A stretch of DNA of 64,000 nucleotides from Lasioglossum baleicum (GCF_051020765.1 NC_134929.1:21342135-21406134); one strand, 5' to 3'. Counted from the stretch's first letter, positions 46,991 to 60,505 are shown. Program-made: numbers and translations. Notes: generated from the letters alone by a model not told the origin.

Positions 46991-49900
46991 TGAACAAAAG
47001 AATTATATCATTAAATTATTATTATTATGCTGATATATTTCACGTGTAATCGATACACTGATGTATCATGCAAAATCGTGATGTATAAAATTTAGTGCAA
47101 TTCATTAATCATAATAATTTTTGTTTCAGTCGCAATTAAGATGGCGCTCGCATACTTTTGGGCGGCAGTGTAGATTCAAACCCCTCACCATGTCGGTTCC
47201 AACCCCTTTCTACGGTCCACGAGGCTAGCTGTATATTACAGTATGGAAATGAACCCTGTGGCGTCGCGCGCCGCGTCGCAACCCCTGGAGAATGGCGATG
47301 CCAGCGTCGCGACGCCTCCTGCACCATCGACCCCGGCCAGACCTCTCTGAAATTAGTTATCGACGCGCGCTGTGCCTCCTTCCTCGCATTAACATTTTTA
47401 TTCGGACCTTCGCGAACGTATTTTCTCACCCCCTCTCGCGGAAACTTCTCTGTTAAACTGCGCCTTCGCACGATCACCGTTCCGATCGACACTATATCGT
47501 AGCGTCTTTGCCTGATTGCTATTTTCAAAGTGGATTATCTTTGCGCGGAATATAAATGTTCAAGGTTTGAAAGCATCTTTATGCTTTATATCTTCAGGTA
47601 TAAATTTTAAATTAGAAAATTTTCAAGAGATTCAATACACAATCATTTTAGTGGACTATTAGATTATTTCATAATCATATAATAAAATCAAACGAATAAT
47701 AATTCGCACTCAGAGAGACCGATCCTTTTGATGAGCAACTCCTACAACTTCGATAATAACGGCACAAGAAAATTCACAGATATGTCGCACACATGCGCAA
47801 ACAGTTTTACGAAGATACATCGTTCGTTGAAAAAAAATTCCGAGATCTTGAAAGATCAACAGCGTCGCTAGTCGTCTACGGTCCCAGCGTCAGTCTAGCT
47901 ACAGATTATAGATAGATAGACGTAGATTAAACGTAGACCAACCAGCTAAATATAGCGTACGCCCTGTGCGGCTCGTGCTGGAAACAGGTTATGCTAAACG
48001 TAGATTTCCATTGGCGCTGCTATCTCCGCGATATATCGGAGCTGGGATACGCCGACTTAAGACTCAGCCCTGGATCCCCTCAAATTTGCCCCATCCGGGC
48101 CTAATTGATCGCGATTTACGCCCAGACTCGATCACCGTGGATCTCCACACCAGTCTGCTTTGCACGTTGTCTTCTGCTTTCGAATTATTAGCTTAACACG
48201 TCGCGTGTGTTTCATACAAGTCTCCCCTATTTATATGAACGATCAGAGTTTGTTAATTATTAATAATTATCATTAATCACTTGAGAATAAAGTTCGCTGC
48301 TTGCCAATTTAGTTCATTTCGGAGCGAATAAATTCATGTGCACTGCAACTAATTCTATGACTGGACCAGAGTTCAATTAATTAAACTGGGCAGGGGAAAA
48401 GTGAAAACAGCAAAAGCAGTAGTCGAATATAGAACTGTTATTGTATTGTTTTCAACTTATTAAACCTATTAACACGTTCCCAGCACCGTCACACATTTGT
48501 GATGTCCGCGATCTCATAATTTGCAGAAAACCAGTAAAATTCATTTTATGTAGTCATTTAACAGCGAATGTTCGTGGAACCGTTGAGTTTCCTGCGCAAA
48601 ATTAATTAAATATTTTAATACTAGAACCCGTCGGCGACAGGCAACGTGTTGATCATTAGGTGTTCCATGAGGATCCATGGATCTCCAGGAAATATTTAAT
48701 AGTTTTTGGCGTTTCACGGGTATCGAAAGGAATGCGTTTATCAGCATCGTTCTCAGGACAACGCATCGAAAGGGCCGTTTATCTCTGTTGACCGTGCCCC
48801 GGCCTTATCAGTGATACGGTTAAGCCTCTCGCCACGCGTGTCCCCGGTGTCGATGAGTCAGACTGCTGTGCCACCCTTGCGGACTCGCCTTTCCTCGACC
48901 TGTTTCCGATTTTTCCTCGAAACTGGTACGAGGCTCGATCGATGCCGTTTCGTAAGCTGATCCGGTAACCCTTTCGGAGAATCAGCATCTTTTCCCGGGC
49001 AATTGCCGAGACATCCGAGGGAATTGCCACTCGCTAGAAATATTAGTCACATACTTCAACTTTCTGCCATTCAACAATTAAATAGATTGGATTTTCGTGC
49101 GAAATAAACACGAAACATTATGCAATCGTTTAGCGGCGAGTGCCCTGCCCGATTATGAGAAGCAGTTACATAAACGATCAGTTTAAACGAATAATCGCGA
49201 GCAGAAAATCTGCAAGACCGACGACGTAAAAATATATCGGTGACATTTATCTGATCTACTTATCCCCGCTCCCCGTTTATTATTTCTTCCGACAACGACT
49301 GGCTCCGCAAAACACCGGCGTTTATGTAAAACGTTCTTTTTCTTGTTCCCACCTGTGGGGATACGGATCGACGCGGCTCGATCATGTCGTTCAGCGTGAA
49401 ATGGAACGGTGTTTAAGTTTCTTTGGTCGATCAGTCGGGAACGTCGATACGCGTCCGATATCTAGGAAACGTCCAGCGATCGAGGGGGATCGATCTATCA
49501 CGGATGTCGCGCGAATTTTCTTGCGATTCTCGCCGATTCGTTGAACCGTGGACAAAGGACAGCTTTTTAAGGTGGGACAGCCGGCTTATTGCTACCACGT
49601 AAGAAGCAATTGTTCCCACGTAATGAGAGAGCCGCTGTCTCTTGCGAAATGGCGCTCTTTGTTGCGTCGCCACAGAGGAAAACGATGGAAACGCTATAGT
49701 CAACGTGACATCGTTTTCAGCTCTTTCAAAAGTGCTTCTGTGGAATTTTTGTATCGATGCCGAAATTTAGAAATGAAATTAAAAAATTCAACATTGAAAT
49801 TCACTAAAGAACCGTCTCTAAAACCGCAGGGATGTTTGAATCCTCGAGAATCCAACGACCACGGAAGAAGGGTGGGTGCGAACTCGAAGAATTCTTTTCC

Positions 49901-52603
49901 AGTGCAAATCCGTAACGAAAAAGTAAATTCGGACGTAGGTGTCGGCCCGAGCGGACTCAAGTGGCAATTAGAGTGGCGTCTAGGATTGTTATTTATCGGG
50001 AGCCTCGCCGTCATCACCCCCGCAGACGGCTGGGACCCCCGTTCTTCAGCTTTGTCGGCCCTTTCCTGCCCATTTCTCCCGCGCAGAGTTCATTAGAAAT
50101 TACATCGAGTCGCGAGCGAGTGCTCTCGTTTATTAAGAGCCCTATTAGTAGTCCGAGCGAGTGGTTGGCTCGGGGGCGGAACAGCGGCGGATGGTCGAAG
50201 AAGGGAGAGAAGAGAACCTGTCCTCACCCTTCTGCGCCGTTTCCTTTCTTGGCCAGGCTTCGTTTTTATCCGTGAAGGAGGTTGACGCTTCGCTCGCTCG
50301 AGAGAGAGAGAAGGTCGAGCTTTCTTTACGTCGTCCTAACCTTCCACCTCCTTGAGACTATACCCTGAAGAGGCGCGAGTAAAAGCGCCGGAGGGCGGGT
50401 AATCAGCTTCCTGCAAATTAGGGCTGGACTTCTTGTTAAAATTTATTAATCGCGGAAGCCTCTCCGCGACGAGTGGATTTTATTCGCGAGGGGTTCACGC
50501 CTTTCGAGGAACGCTTCCCCCTTCGATTCTCGAGGCTCCTCAGTGTTTATCAACGTTTCAAAAGGTCATTAATTCTTCTGTAAAATTGCAGCAGAAATGC
50601 TTGTCGAAATCTATTAACTGGAACGCTCTTTCAAATTGTAACAAAATAGTTGTTGAAGTTGATCAAGTGGAGTGATCTTCTCGGAGACTTCTGATAAACT
50701 GAAAAGAGTAACTGCACCCCCGGAATCAATAAACTCGGTTCATGAATTAATGTTAGATATAAATCACACCGGTGAATTATACTTTTCGATCATCCCTTCC
50801 ACGATCCCCGTCATCGAAATCCCACGGCTTCTCTAGAATTTAGATGGTCCCGGGTCAGAAAGTTCAATGCAGAGAAATCTGAGACCATTCAGAATACCGG
50901 CTTATCTCCGACTCCGACCCCACGGCGCACCGAAATATTTTATTAAAATCACCGAATAAATTTCGACGGCGAACGTGACGGGCTGGAACGGAATCGGAAA
51001 TAGTTTCCTCCTTGGTGTACATTTTATTAAACCCTGATTCTATGATTTAGTTGCTACCGGCAATTCAATAAAATTTCAACATTTTCTTTCTGTTCTGCTA
51101 AAAACTTCAATTCTTTTAATGTTTTTATCGTTTCATCTTGCAGCTACCCATGTTGGCATGAAATGACATTTTCAAGGACTGCGAGATAGACGAGATGTCC
51201 TGTTCATCCGGAATGGTTAGAAAACTACCCCTACAACCACCCCTTCTCCCTGCTCATGTCTCGAGTTCATTTTCACCACCGCGAGAACGGACAAACCATA
51301 ACTGATAACCCCATCTGCCGGACCTTCTGTCTCTAGCGACCCATCTGATCGACATCGATGTTCAAAGACACCCTTCCAGCTCACCCTCTTCCACTCCCAA
51401 TCACCAAACGCAGCCACCCCAATTTTTATCAGCGCCGAGCCCCATAAAGTAACAGTCGAGGCAACAGGGTGTGCACCGGTGGCCGCGCACAATAGTGATT
51501 TTTCAAGAATCAGCCGAATTAAGCGCTTTCATAGACGCTGGGGTGAAGCGAGGTATGTACTACAGAGGTTGAGTTTGAAATTGACACTTTGATCTACTCA
51601 TTTAATAAAATTTAATGATGAAATGACATTTCGAAGGTATCACATGTATCGAAGCGCTACTGTAATCTAGAATTTCATTTGCAACAGCGCTGAATAATCG
51701 AACGAGAGAGAGAGAGAGAGGGAGGGAGGGCGTCTGCCCTCGAATCGTCCACCCCGTGGCTCGCCACCATAATTCACCCCCCAAACAGCGAGAGAACGAG
51801 AAAGAGGAAACCGGTTCTCCTTCTCTCTGTCTCTCTCCCTTGTTCTCGCACGGTAAATACGAGATCGTGCGTGTACGTGCGTTAAAACGCAGCCAGAGCC
51901 GGCCTGTGTACACAAAGAGCTCCGGGATCGGATATACGACGGCGACGGTGCACGGGTCCGCTTTTGTGGCCGCCAGATTCGAGGGGGTAATTTCGAGAGG
52001 CACCCAACGACGAAAAACCGACGACATAAGGCCTCGCGAACACGCTTTCCAGCTCCAGACATTTCGTCGGTTTTTTCCCTCTCTTTCGGCCGTGTTTCAG
52101 CCGTTCTTTATTCCGAAACACGCCGATTTCGACATTCAGCGACTGCACCAAGGAAAAATGGCTACCGCGAGATTGTCCAAGGAATTTTTCTAGGCGCCGA
52201 CTTTCAAAGAGAGTCCCCCTAGGCGACCGTTCTTCTGATTATCGAGGAAATAGTGAAAGCTGTTTATCGCTGTCAACGCTCGCTTTCCAGCGCTCGAATC
52301 GAGCGGTTCTCGCTGAATGAATACATTTCCAGGCGACGCACGCGGGGCGGCTGCGTGGCTTTATTTCACCCCTCGGTCCCGAAACGATAAATCTAACCGG
52401 TCGTGGGAAAACCTCCCTCTACCCTCGATGTTTATCACGGTCGAACCGTCGAGAGCGTCTACCGAAATCTATCGTCGCGAGGAGGGAGGGCTTGTCTGTT
52501 TCGGGGTCCTTGAGACAAGGTCGCTGTCTAGAGAGCAGTTGACAGCTGGTAGCGTTCGTTGGACTAGGTATAGAAGTCTACACTAGAGTGCCTCGAAGTA
52601 TTG
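46991..52603. other. Unassigned DNA, about 5.6 kb
   Basis: No supported gene, RNA or clear repeat family. Frames of 100-182 codons (47136-47528, 49548-50096, 51602-52193) lie on overlapping strands and have no domain. A (GA)n tract is at 51704-51720. TTAACACGTTCC at 48469-48480 resembles the end of some TTAA-type insect repeats, but no partner end was found. Confidence 0.45.
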
Positions 52604-52835
52604 TATATACAGGGTGTTCCAGAAGTATTGCACTTCCTTGAAAGGGGAAGTTACTGCGGTCATTTGAAGTAACATTTTCCCTTGCGACAATGTTCTGCAT
52701 TTCATATAAGTGGTTAAAATCGTAGCTTTTACGACTTTCAGTGAAAAAACGCGTGAAAAAGGTGAGTTCGATTTTTCTACAGAACTTCGAGCCCCAGATT
52801 GGTTGCTCGAGGGCAGACTTTTCGGTTCGACACTA
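52604..52835 (+). repeat. Repeat family D, one-ended copy
   Basis: It starts TATATACAGGGTGTTCC and continues TTCCTTGAAAGGGGAAGTTA, GGTCATTTGAAGTAACATTT and CCTTGCGACAATGTTCTGC. Later come GTGAAAAAGGTGAG and CAGATTGGTTGCTCGAGGGC. It corresponds, reversed, to 39813-39918. The far boundary is uncertain and no coding is present. Confidence 0.55.
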
Positions 52836-54246
52836 TCAAGCGGCGTCAGCAACGGTAGCGATCGCGGGGGTGTATAAGGATTGTTGAAAGGTAGTTTCCG
52901 GCGCAGGGGTGGGGCAGAAACCGGAAACCACCGGCTGAAAGGAACGAGCGCGTCTTCGCTCGAGTCTCGCGGGCCAACGACAGGATGTAAATAATAATAA
53001 GGCGAGAGATAAGGGGCCCTGAAAGAGCTGGCCGATCCTGGAACCTCGGGAACCGGGTCAACAGCCGGAAGTACAACCGCGACGAGCGTCTCTCGAAGAA
53101 AGCGCTTCGTCAGTCTCTCTCTCCGTCTCTTTTCTTCCTCCTGCTCCCTCCGACTGGTTCGTTTCTACTTTTGTCCCGATGCACGCGCACGCATCCTACC
53201 TGGTCTAAACCGTGGACCTCGTTTTTGCCAACCATGTTAGACGCAAAGGAAAAACGGGACATGCAGCGGGAATTGTTTTTCAGCATTCTTCTTTTCCCCC
53301 CTCTTCCAGACAATTTTGTATTTTGCATAAAAATCCGCAGAGCCAATGATAAATTTCTAAATTTTCCTTTGAGCTCGACAGGTAAATCGAGTATGCTCGA
53401 AAAGGGATTAAAAACGAACGTCCGCAGAATGATTGATCCGATTAACATCGAGGACGGTACACAATCGAGGATTTAGCCAAATTTCATCCGGTTTAAAAGG
53501 CGGAGCATTTTATTTGAATAATTTCGCACGTCAAGCTTTTGGAAACGCTATTAAACGGTGTCGGGGAGCCGGGGACGAATGGCGGCGCGTGTAAATAGGG
53601 GAATTAGCAGGCTCGGAGCGGCGAACGGGACCGACAGAAGTGGAGAGGACGAAATTAGGAGAATAGAAACGCGGAGCCCGTTGAATGGAGCCGATGATCA
53701 CGGTTTTGTTTCGAGCCACGTTAGAGCAGCTCTCTCTCTCTCATTTCTCTCTTTTTCGTCACGTTGAAACGGAAAACGTCACTTTTCCAGCTAATAAAAG
53801 ATTAAAGCCCGTGGTCAGATGGGAGAGGCCATTGTCCCGCGCGCGGTCTCTCGCCTCGAATCGAACGAAACGGAATTAATTAACTTCTGACGGGTCCGAA
53901 AAACATCCCGGAACGACGCGCGTCGAAGAGGATTGCGCTTTTCTCCTGGGGATGAAAACGTTGGTTTACTCGTTGAACATTGTTGTACAGTGCTATCTCG
54001 ATGTAAGCTGTCCACCAGCGATGAGACTAAAACGGGCGAAGACATTGAGAGATCGTCTTTCATATAGGTCGTTGAACTCGTCGCAATGCCGTCATATTTT
54101 ACAGAAGACAGCCTGTATATAAAGGAGACGTGCATGATATTTTTAAAACGTTTAAAACTCGAGGAACCCCTAAACTCGAGCGGCTGGATACATGTGTCAC
54201 ATTTATGGCGTTGGATTCATTGACGAGCCGTTTTCATTTATAATTA
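52836..54246. other. Unassigned DNA with a family B fragment
   Basis: No supported gene. A family B core, TTTTGTATTTTGCATAAAAA then TCCGCAGAGCCAATG, lies at 53313-53347 (plus). Short CT tracts are at 53731-53742. Confidence 0.5.
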
Positions 54247-54352
54247 TTGTCCTGATATTTTTCTGATTAAAACGAGTACACGTACGATATACTACAGAGC
54301 TTATTTGCTCGTGCAAATTGATGGTTGAATAGAACATCTATTATCCGAACCG
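54247..54352 (-). repeat. Family A MITE, half element
   Basis: On the minus strand GGTTCGGATAATAGATGTTC is followed, about 50 bases on, by a diverged CGTGTACTCGTTTTAATCAG and AAAAATATC. This is the order of the centre and right arm of family A. The other arm is missing. Confidence 0.5.
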
Positions 54353-54473
54353 ATGGTGAATAAAATAAAGAATGGATCCAACGCACTGTTCCAATCATCC
54401 CCATCGATGACCTTGAGCGAGTGGCATTTCGGAGGAAGTTCCGCAGAGTGTCGACAGGCAGCGCAGGGTCATT

Positions 54474-54531
54474 AAGACGGGCCTAATTGAACGTAGGTTT
54501 CAATTAAGGTTGAACGGTGCTCGGTGGTCGA
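54474..54531. promoter_or_regulatory. Conserved block with 8-7-8 palindrome, copy 1
   Basis: TAATTGAA (54484-54491), a seven-base spacer CGTAGGT, and TTCAATTA (54499-54506) form a perfect inverted repeat. The surrounding 58 bases match the block at 57058-57115 at about 43 positions. Inverted TAATTG/CAATTA is a classic paired homeodomain site. It would also form an eight-pair RNA stem with a seven-base loop. Confidence 0.45.
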
Positions 54532-54925
54532 CGTCAGGGTCCGAGGCTTGGCCAGGGCTCATGGTTTCCTCAATTCGGCGACCATAAACAGCCGCAGCCC
54601 GTATATCCCCTCAGCCCCCTTCCCCTAACCAAGCAAGCCTGCCATGGGTGCAATGCATCTCGGACGGCGCACGTGAAACAACCCGGCGCTCTGATATCGC
54701 TCTGATTTATACACGCATTACCATCCAGACCGGAGTGCCGCATCGTGACCCGCGTCGTTATTACCGACCGCGCGTGGAAATACAGGGTGGCACGGAAAAA
54801 GCCTGTCACGCTCGGAGAAATTGCGAGGAATCCTCGTAATTCACGCTCCTTTTCATCAGTTGCTTCTTCCCTGTTCGTATTGGCGCTTCGTCTTCACCGC
54901 TGGGAGATCGGAATCTGCTTGGGAG
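54532..54925. other. Unassigned DNA
   Basis: No supported gene. GC-moderate sequence with short chance frames on both strands. Confidence 0.35.
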
Positions 54926-55310
54926 CCACTTGGCCACGCCCACTTATCACATTCTCCAGAGGAATCCCCTAGATAAACGATCTTCTACTTTCTATTCCTT
55001 CGACACAATTTTCCTCGGGGTGTCGCTCTAGAATAGGCATGGGAATCAATTGCTTCATTGAAATGGGGAGAAACTTGACCACGCCCACTTGTAACACTCT
55101 CTATAGAAACAGCTGCATATAATAGTTTATATAATGATAATTTTCTAAAGCATTTTCGACTTCATTCGGTCTGAATTGTCGCTAGGCTTTTATCAATTTC
55201 TGAATTGATATTTCTCCTTAAAATTCACTCTGTGCTCTTTCCTGGCTCCATCAAAATCTCGAGCAATTAAACCACGCCCACCTAAAGTGCTCCACACACA
55301 AAAAGAGCAA
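54926..55310 (+). repeat. Diverged tandem copies with CCACGCCCAC
   Basis: GGCCACGCCCACTTATCACA (54941), GACCACGCCCACTTGTAACA (55077) and AACCACGCCCACCTAAAGTG (55269) are followed by similar downstream sequence. The first two copies keep similarity for about 130 bases, ending in GTCGCTCTAG and GTCGCTAGGC. CACGCCCAC is a GC-box/CACCC-like zinc-finger site. A further ACCACGCCCAT lies at 58301. Confidence 0.5.
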
Positions 55311-57057
55311 AATCTTCTCAAAAAATGTAACTGGTTAGTCAGTTATATGGTTTCCTCGTTAGATAGAAGGTGCGCATATAAATGATCAGCATCTTCGCAG
55401 ATAGAGACTAGACCAATTAAACCACCTAACGCCAATTACCTCGACTCGTTCGAACGCCCCTAAACAACAGTAAATCTCCTTTGAAAAATCGCAGGAACCC
55501 CCAGGACGACATCCTCGTTGCGATTTTACGACTCGCCAGAAGAAGATACACACGCAACAGACACTTACGATACCTTTACGAGTATCGAATGGTAGCATAA
55601 TTCGCTCTCCGCGACAAGATTCGAGCTCCCAGCACCAGCCATAACCGGCTAATTCGAAAATGGACAAATAGAAACACTCCAGGTTTGCCAGTGGATACAG
55701 TCGACCGCGGACAGGCACATTAGCTAATCCCATTAAGGATCGCCGAACCAATTTGCAGACTTAATTTTCCGTTAGCCTGGATCCGCCGTTCGATTGATTT
55801 CCACGGGCGCGCAGGGTGTATCCGGTGTAGAATCGAATTGAATCCTCCGAGACCGAGAACATGTAATCCACTATCTTTCGCCATTCCCGAGAGTCATTTC
55901 GCGAAACAGGAGCCGCGCGAATACAGCTTGATTATCGCCGATTCTAAGATCACAATTTGTTCTGTTTGCGAACAGCGAGCTGCAGCCGCAAGATGAGGAT
56001 GAATTCCACCGGCAGTTATTGTTAGTTACACGCACCCGGGACGACCGTCAATCCTATCGGCAACGATAACGTATCCTTAGTGCGAATTAGTGGGAAACCT
56101 GTTCCACGACAACCGGCACTTATGCAAATCGGGGCGAACAGTATTGCGGCTCGTCCAACGAGAACCGAATTCTCCTCTTCCAGCTCCTTCGTTTGCTTGT
56201 CGCATGGAAATTGCATTTCATCGTTTAATTATTAATGAGGCTAGTAACTTAGTACTCTCTCTGTATCTCTCTCTATCTTAAACTACTGTATTCCTCACAT
56301 TAAAACTTCGATTTCGGTGTTTTCTCGCCAAAATCTACAGGATCGCATAAAAAAGAAGTTAAAAATTTCTGGTTTCCGGAGGTGAAAGCCTGGAGGACAA
56401 CTACTTGCTGCGGATAGTGCTATTTATTTTCAACTGGGCTGCGTTTCTGACGAAATATAATTCTCTTATCTCTTAAATTGATACCTTCGGAAGGATTCTG
56501 TGAACAAACGAAATTTTTCCAAAAAAACTTTCTGTGACTTGAACAACGGTGTACGCGTGAGTTAGACATTCCGGTGTGCATAGAAGCGAAAAATGGCAGT
56601 AATAAAACTAATCCCGAGGACAACTACTTTTGCCGAAAGTCCCCGACCATCTTCCAGGGCCATTGTCCGAGCAGAACTGGGCCAACGCGAAACTTTTTCC
56701 GGGGTGAGCGACTGGCAGAGGAGAGCGTGGATCTCGTATAAAAGTTCGACGAAACACTGGATGCCCATTAGAATAATGTCTGGCATCGGTGGGCAGGATC
56801 GACGGTCTGCGGTTAGGACTCGCAATTTCCATTAGGCGGCTAGAGAAGGAGAGAGGTGGTTGGAAAAATCGCTCGGAGGAGTATGATTTACGATAATCAC
56901 GGTCGTCCGGTCGTGTGTGCGCGCGCGCGCGCGGGCGCGAGCACCCGCTCGTTCGCTCGCGTTACGTAGAATGCAAAAACGGATCCCTGATTGGGATCGT
57001 GATTGATAGCGAGCGTGCAACGGGGGGACGCAATGCTCCACAGGTGTGTCGGGCATC
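55311..57057. other. Unassigned DNA
   Basis: No supported gene. A (GC)n tract lies at 56919-56933. Frames at 55386-55751 and 56562-56835 have no domain. Confidence 0.45.
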
Positions 57058-57115
57058 GTTAAGGCGCGTCTAATTGAATGCACGCTTCAATTAGGGCTTG
57101 ACAGTGGTCGGCGGA
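57058..57115. promoter_or_regulatory. Conserved block with 8-7-8 palindrome, copy 2
   Basis: TAATTGAA (57071-57078), spacer TGCACGC, TTCAATTA (57086-57093). The arms are identical to copy 1 at 54484-54506, while four of seven spacer bases differ. Flanks share TTAAG-CG before and TCGG-GG after the palindrome. Confidence 0.45.
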
Positions 57116-60100
57116 CGGTTCTCGCATCGCTTTCTCCCTCTCTCTCTCTCTCTCTATCATATCGACTTTGCTTAACGCAGGGTTGGGGATGTTGTCTCTC
57201 TCGATCGTCGACAGACTTCGTACCGAATGGCATGTTGCTATCGGAATTCATGGTTGCACCGAGGAAGAAAGTAAATTAATCATTAATGGGGACTCGTTTA
57301 TCCAGGATTGCAAGGATTCTCGTTTCTCAATAAAAGATCAATCCAGGTCGCGATCATCCTCGAAAGTCCCATTTTTACGTTTACGAGGCGTAATTTGCAT
57401 TATTCGGAAGCATAAGCTACACAGATAGCTATTTTCATGAAGCTGCGACAACTACAGACTGCCGAATTAAGTCAGATGAACTGGGTTTCTACCGGATGTT
57501 TAATTATATTGTTTGGGGATGAAAAAATACTGCTGGGATGTTACGGATGTTGGAGGGTTTGTTCGGTTCTTGTTGTGCACGATCTTGTTCAGCGGCGTTA
57601 ATGTTTGACGTGAACGGAACCCATTAGCCAGGTCCGGATCGTCGTCAATTAGCTCGGTACTGAAAAATTCGCCAGAATCAACAGCGAAGCGGAATGATCG
57701 GGCGAGAGCCCACCCCCGCGCCGCGACATTCATTACAATAATAGCTGGAACAATATTCGATCCTGCGGAGATCAAGGGAGGTCGCGGGAGGATGGAGGGA
57801 ATTAAACGGAGGCCGTGGAAACAGCGGGGGAGCTGGATCGAGCGAGCGTACGAGCGCAACGCTGGAAATTTATGCTCGTCGCGGACGAGCCAACCTGCAC
57901 CCCTGCACCTCGCTGCAGTTCTGCCCCCGAACCTGCTTACTCGCGGCGTGTATCGGCGACTTTTGGAACGAAGCCAGTCACATCTCGCTTCCACGGCCAG
58001 GCTCGGCCGCGTTCCGCGATTAGATCGCCTCGAACGTTGCCTCGCGTGATTCTCTTTCAACGGGAAAGAACGAGACGAGGCTCCGGTGCCTTTACGCTGA
58101 CGTTCCACCCTGCAAATTGCTCCCAAATAGGACATATTGGCTTGTCGGAGCACGCGGGAGGTTTATTCAATGGGCTGCGAGCGCGGTTTGCCCGTGGGAG
58201 CGCTGGGAGTTGCTCCCGGGAGCGATAAAGTGGGTGGAGCTAGAGAAAATGGTTGTGACAGGCGAAAAGTTAAAGGTAGAGAAAGTGGGAGCAGTTGAAC
58301 CACGCCCATCCGGGCTGTTTTATACAGATAAGACAAAGTAGTTAGCCTCCTGTCGTTAAATGTTTCTTTGTTCGATATTATTTGTACGGCATGATTATTC
58401 TAGAGGAATAATGCGCACCTGCAGCATCACGGTGCCGAGTGAAAAATGGCGCTTAGAGTCCATCGACGCATGATTCGCTATAGAATTGTTGAATGGGTCG
58501 GCGAACAATCAGGTGATGGCTGATCGGTCCAGAAGCGGATCCGATGCAGAGGAACGCTATGTAATGCCGTCGATATTAGGTTTGCGCCGCATGGTGCTTC
58601 ACGATCTTCTCCGAGCAGCATCGAGACAGACAGAGAGAGGGGATAGAGAGCCAGAGCACACGGTGCAGCGTATGCGCCACCGGTGAGACCTTTAATTACC
58701 AATTAGGCGCATTATGCACCTGCGATTATCGGGCTACCGGATCTGAGGCTCTGTGTACGCCTGACGGAAGGAGACTGTCTTGTAATACGGTAACAAACAT
58801 CGAACGGGCCCGCTCGCTGACTACATTAACTCCGCGATTCTCTGTTAATTGACTGGCCCGGATCGATCTATAAATCCGTTCGCGTGTAACGATTCGAGGA
58901 GGCTGCAATTGAAAATCGCTATGCTGAGAACCGAGTTCCGCACAAACAAGCTTGGCTCTCGGAATTTTCTTCGAGAACTTGCACGAAACTTTCGATGGTT
59001 CGGAACTTGTACGATTCCAACGTAGCGCGATTCTTAGCCGATTCGTTAATTAGGGTTTGGACCTATTCAATCCTGGATAACCAACTGATCTTTCTTCAAA
59101 ATGATGATAAAAAAATTCATTTGGCCATCTTCAAGTGAAGTGACATTGGAAGCAAATGTGAAAATTAATCGAGATGGTCAGAGCCAATAAAACAGAAGCG
59201 TCAACGGAATTCGGTATGATAATTGTCGCGGTGCGTGAAATTTATGCTAATTTACTAGGTGTTCATGACGATAATCGAGAGACCGGGGGCGCTAACGGAG
59301 GACGGTATCCCGCTGCTTTCCAACATTTCCCGGCACTTTCACCGGCAACAAAGGATCGGGAAGACCGGTTCGAATGGGTACCACGTATTCGCTTAATTGG
59401 TACACTTAATAAATCCTGGCTAAATCGATTGACGAGATGGTAACTGGTCGCCAAACGCAGCGCGCACCCCTATATCCGCGTCCACCGCGCGGATTGAGAC
59501 AGCGACCTGCACCGGCTCGAAAACACCACCCCATCGTTAAACATCGAGCAGTTACGATCAATTATATCCATCGTTCAATTAACGGGCCTTTCAACCAGAG
59601 CTTTAGTTTCGCGTTATCGCGCTTTAACGCGATTTCGTCGCGGGAACACGTTCCGCTTCGGGGACCGGAGTGCTCTCTAATGATCCACGCGTTTGTTAAT
59701 ACATTAAAAATCCCGGCACTCTTCCGAGTACCTTATTTTGCTAAATTACTGGCGATTATGCGAGGTTTTCCCGATAGAAACCACCCTCGCCCTCTTTCAC
59801 TTCTGAAGAAGACATTCAGCAGGGTGAGAATATTTAGGCGAATTTAAGCTGTATGTTTGTATAAGAATTGCAATTTTTAGTATTTTACAAGAATAAGAAC
59901 ACTTACTAATTTTTAGCTCTCATTTCCACCTTAAAGACCACATTTAGTTTCAGTAACACCACCGAATTTATGGTACTCGTAAGGCAAATTCCAATTTCCA
60001 CCGTTCTACACAAGTGTAGAATGAAGAAGTTTTAGCAGGTTCAATAGTGGGAACGAAATGGAAAACGACTAACTTTTTGGCAGCGATTTGGTAGAATGCC

Positions 60101-60505
60101 CCTGGTTCAGTCAGCCAGTCATTAAGCGGTGCAAACCACTCGAAAACGACCAAGGGGGGGAGGTTATTGATGAGTATCACGACGGAAGCAACCTCAACAC
60201 GGTGTCGGAAAATCGGAAGGGAATTGCTTGCAACCGCGACACGCGAATTGGTTTCCCATGCTACCATAAATCTTCGCAGATGCTCGGCAACTATGTAGAA
60301 AAATAATGAACGGACGAGATGGGGTAATATCACTGTGCACCATGAATCTATTCGATGTTGCAATAACTTAGGAAAATGTTGCGTTTCACGTTGCATATTC
60401 TATCGAAGATTGGATCGATGGTCAGCATCGAATGTTCGTAATGAGACGTTCATATTTCACAATGTTAATACATAATGTACATGCATAATGAACATAATGT
60501 ACAAA
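57116..60505. other. Unassigned DNA
   Basis: No supported gene over 3.4 kb. TC tract at 57137-57155. The minus frame 57500-58153 (217 codons) overlaps a 137-codon plus frame and has no domain. A frame ending GNYVEK at 60306 recalls the end of some mariner transposases but lacks any other supporting motif. Confidence 0.45.

Noticed and set aside
48469..48480. TTAACACGTTCC, like some TTAA-type element ends
   Set aside because: No inverted partner with TTAA was found nearby.
57500..58153. 217-codon minus frame
   Set aside because: It overlaps a 137-codon plus frame, is Arg/Ser-rich as expected from CpG-rich DNA, and has no domain.
59968..60396. Possible mariner C-terminus ending GNYVEK (plus) and a 142-codon minus frame
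   Set aside because: Only the last few residues look like a transposase; no catalytic motif or terminal repeat accompanies them.
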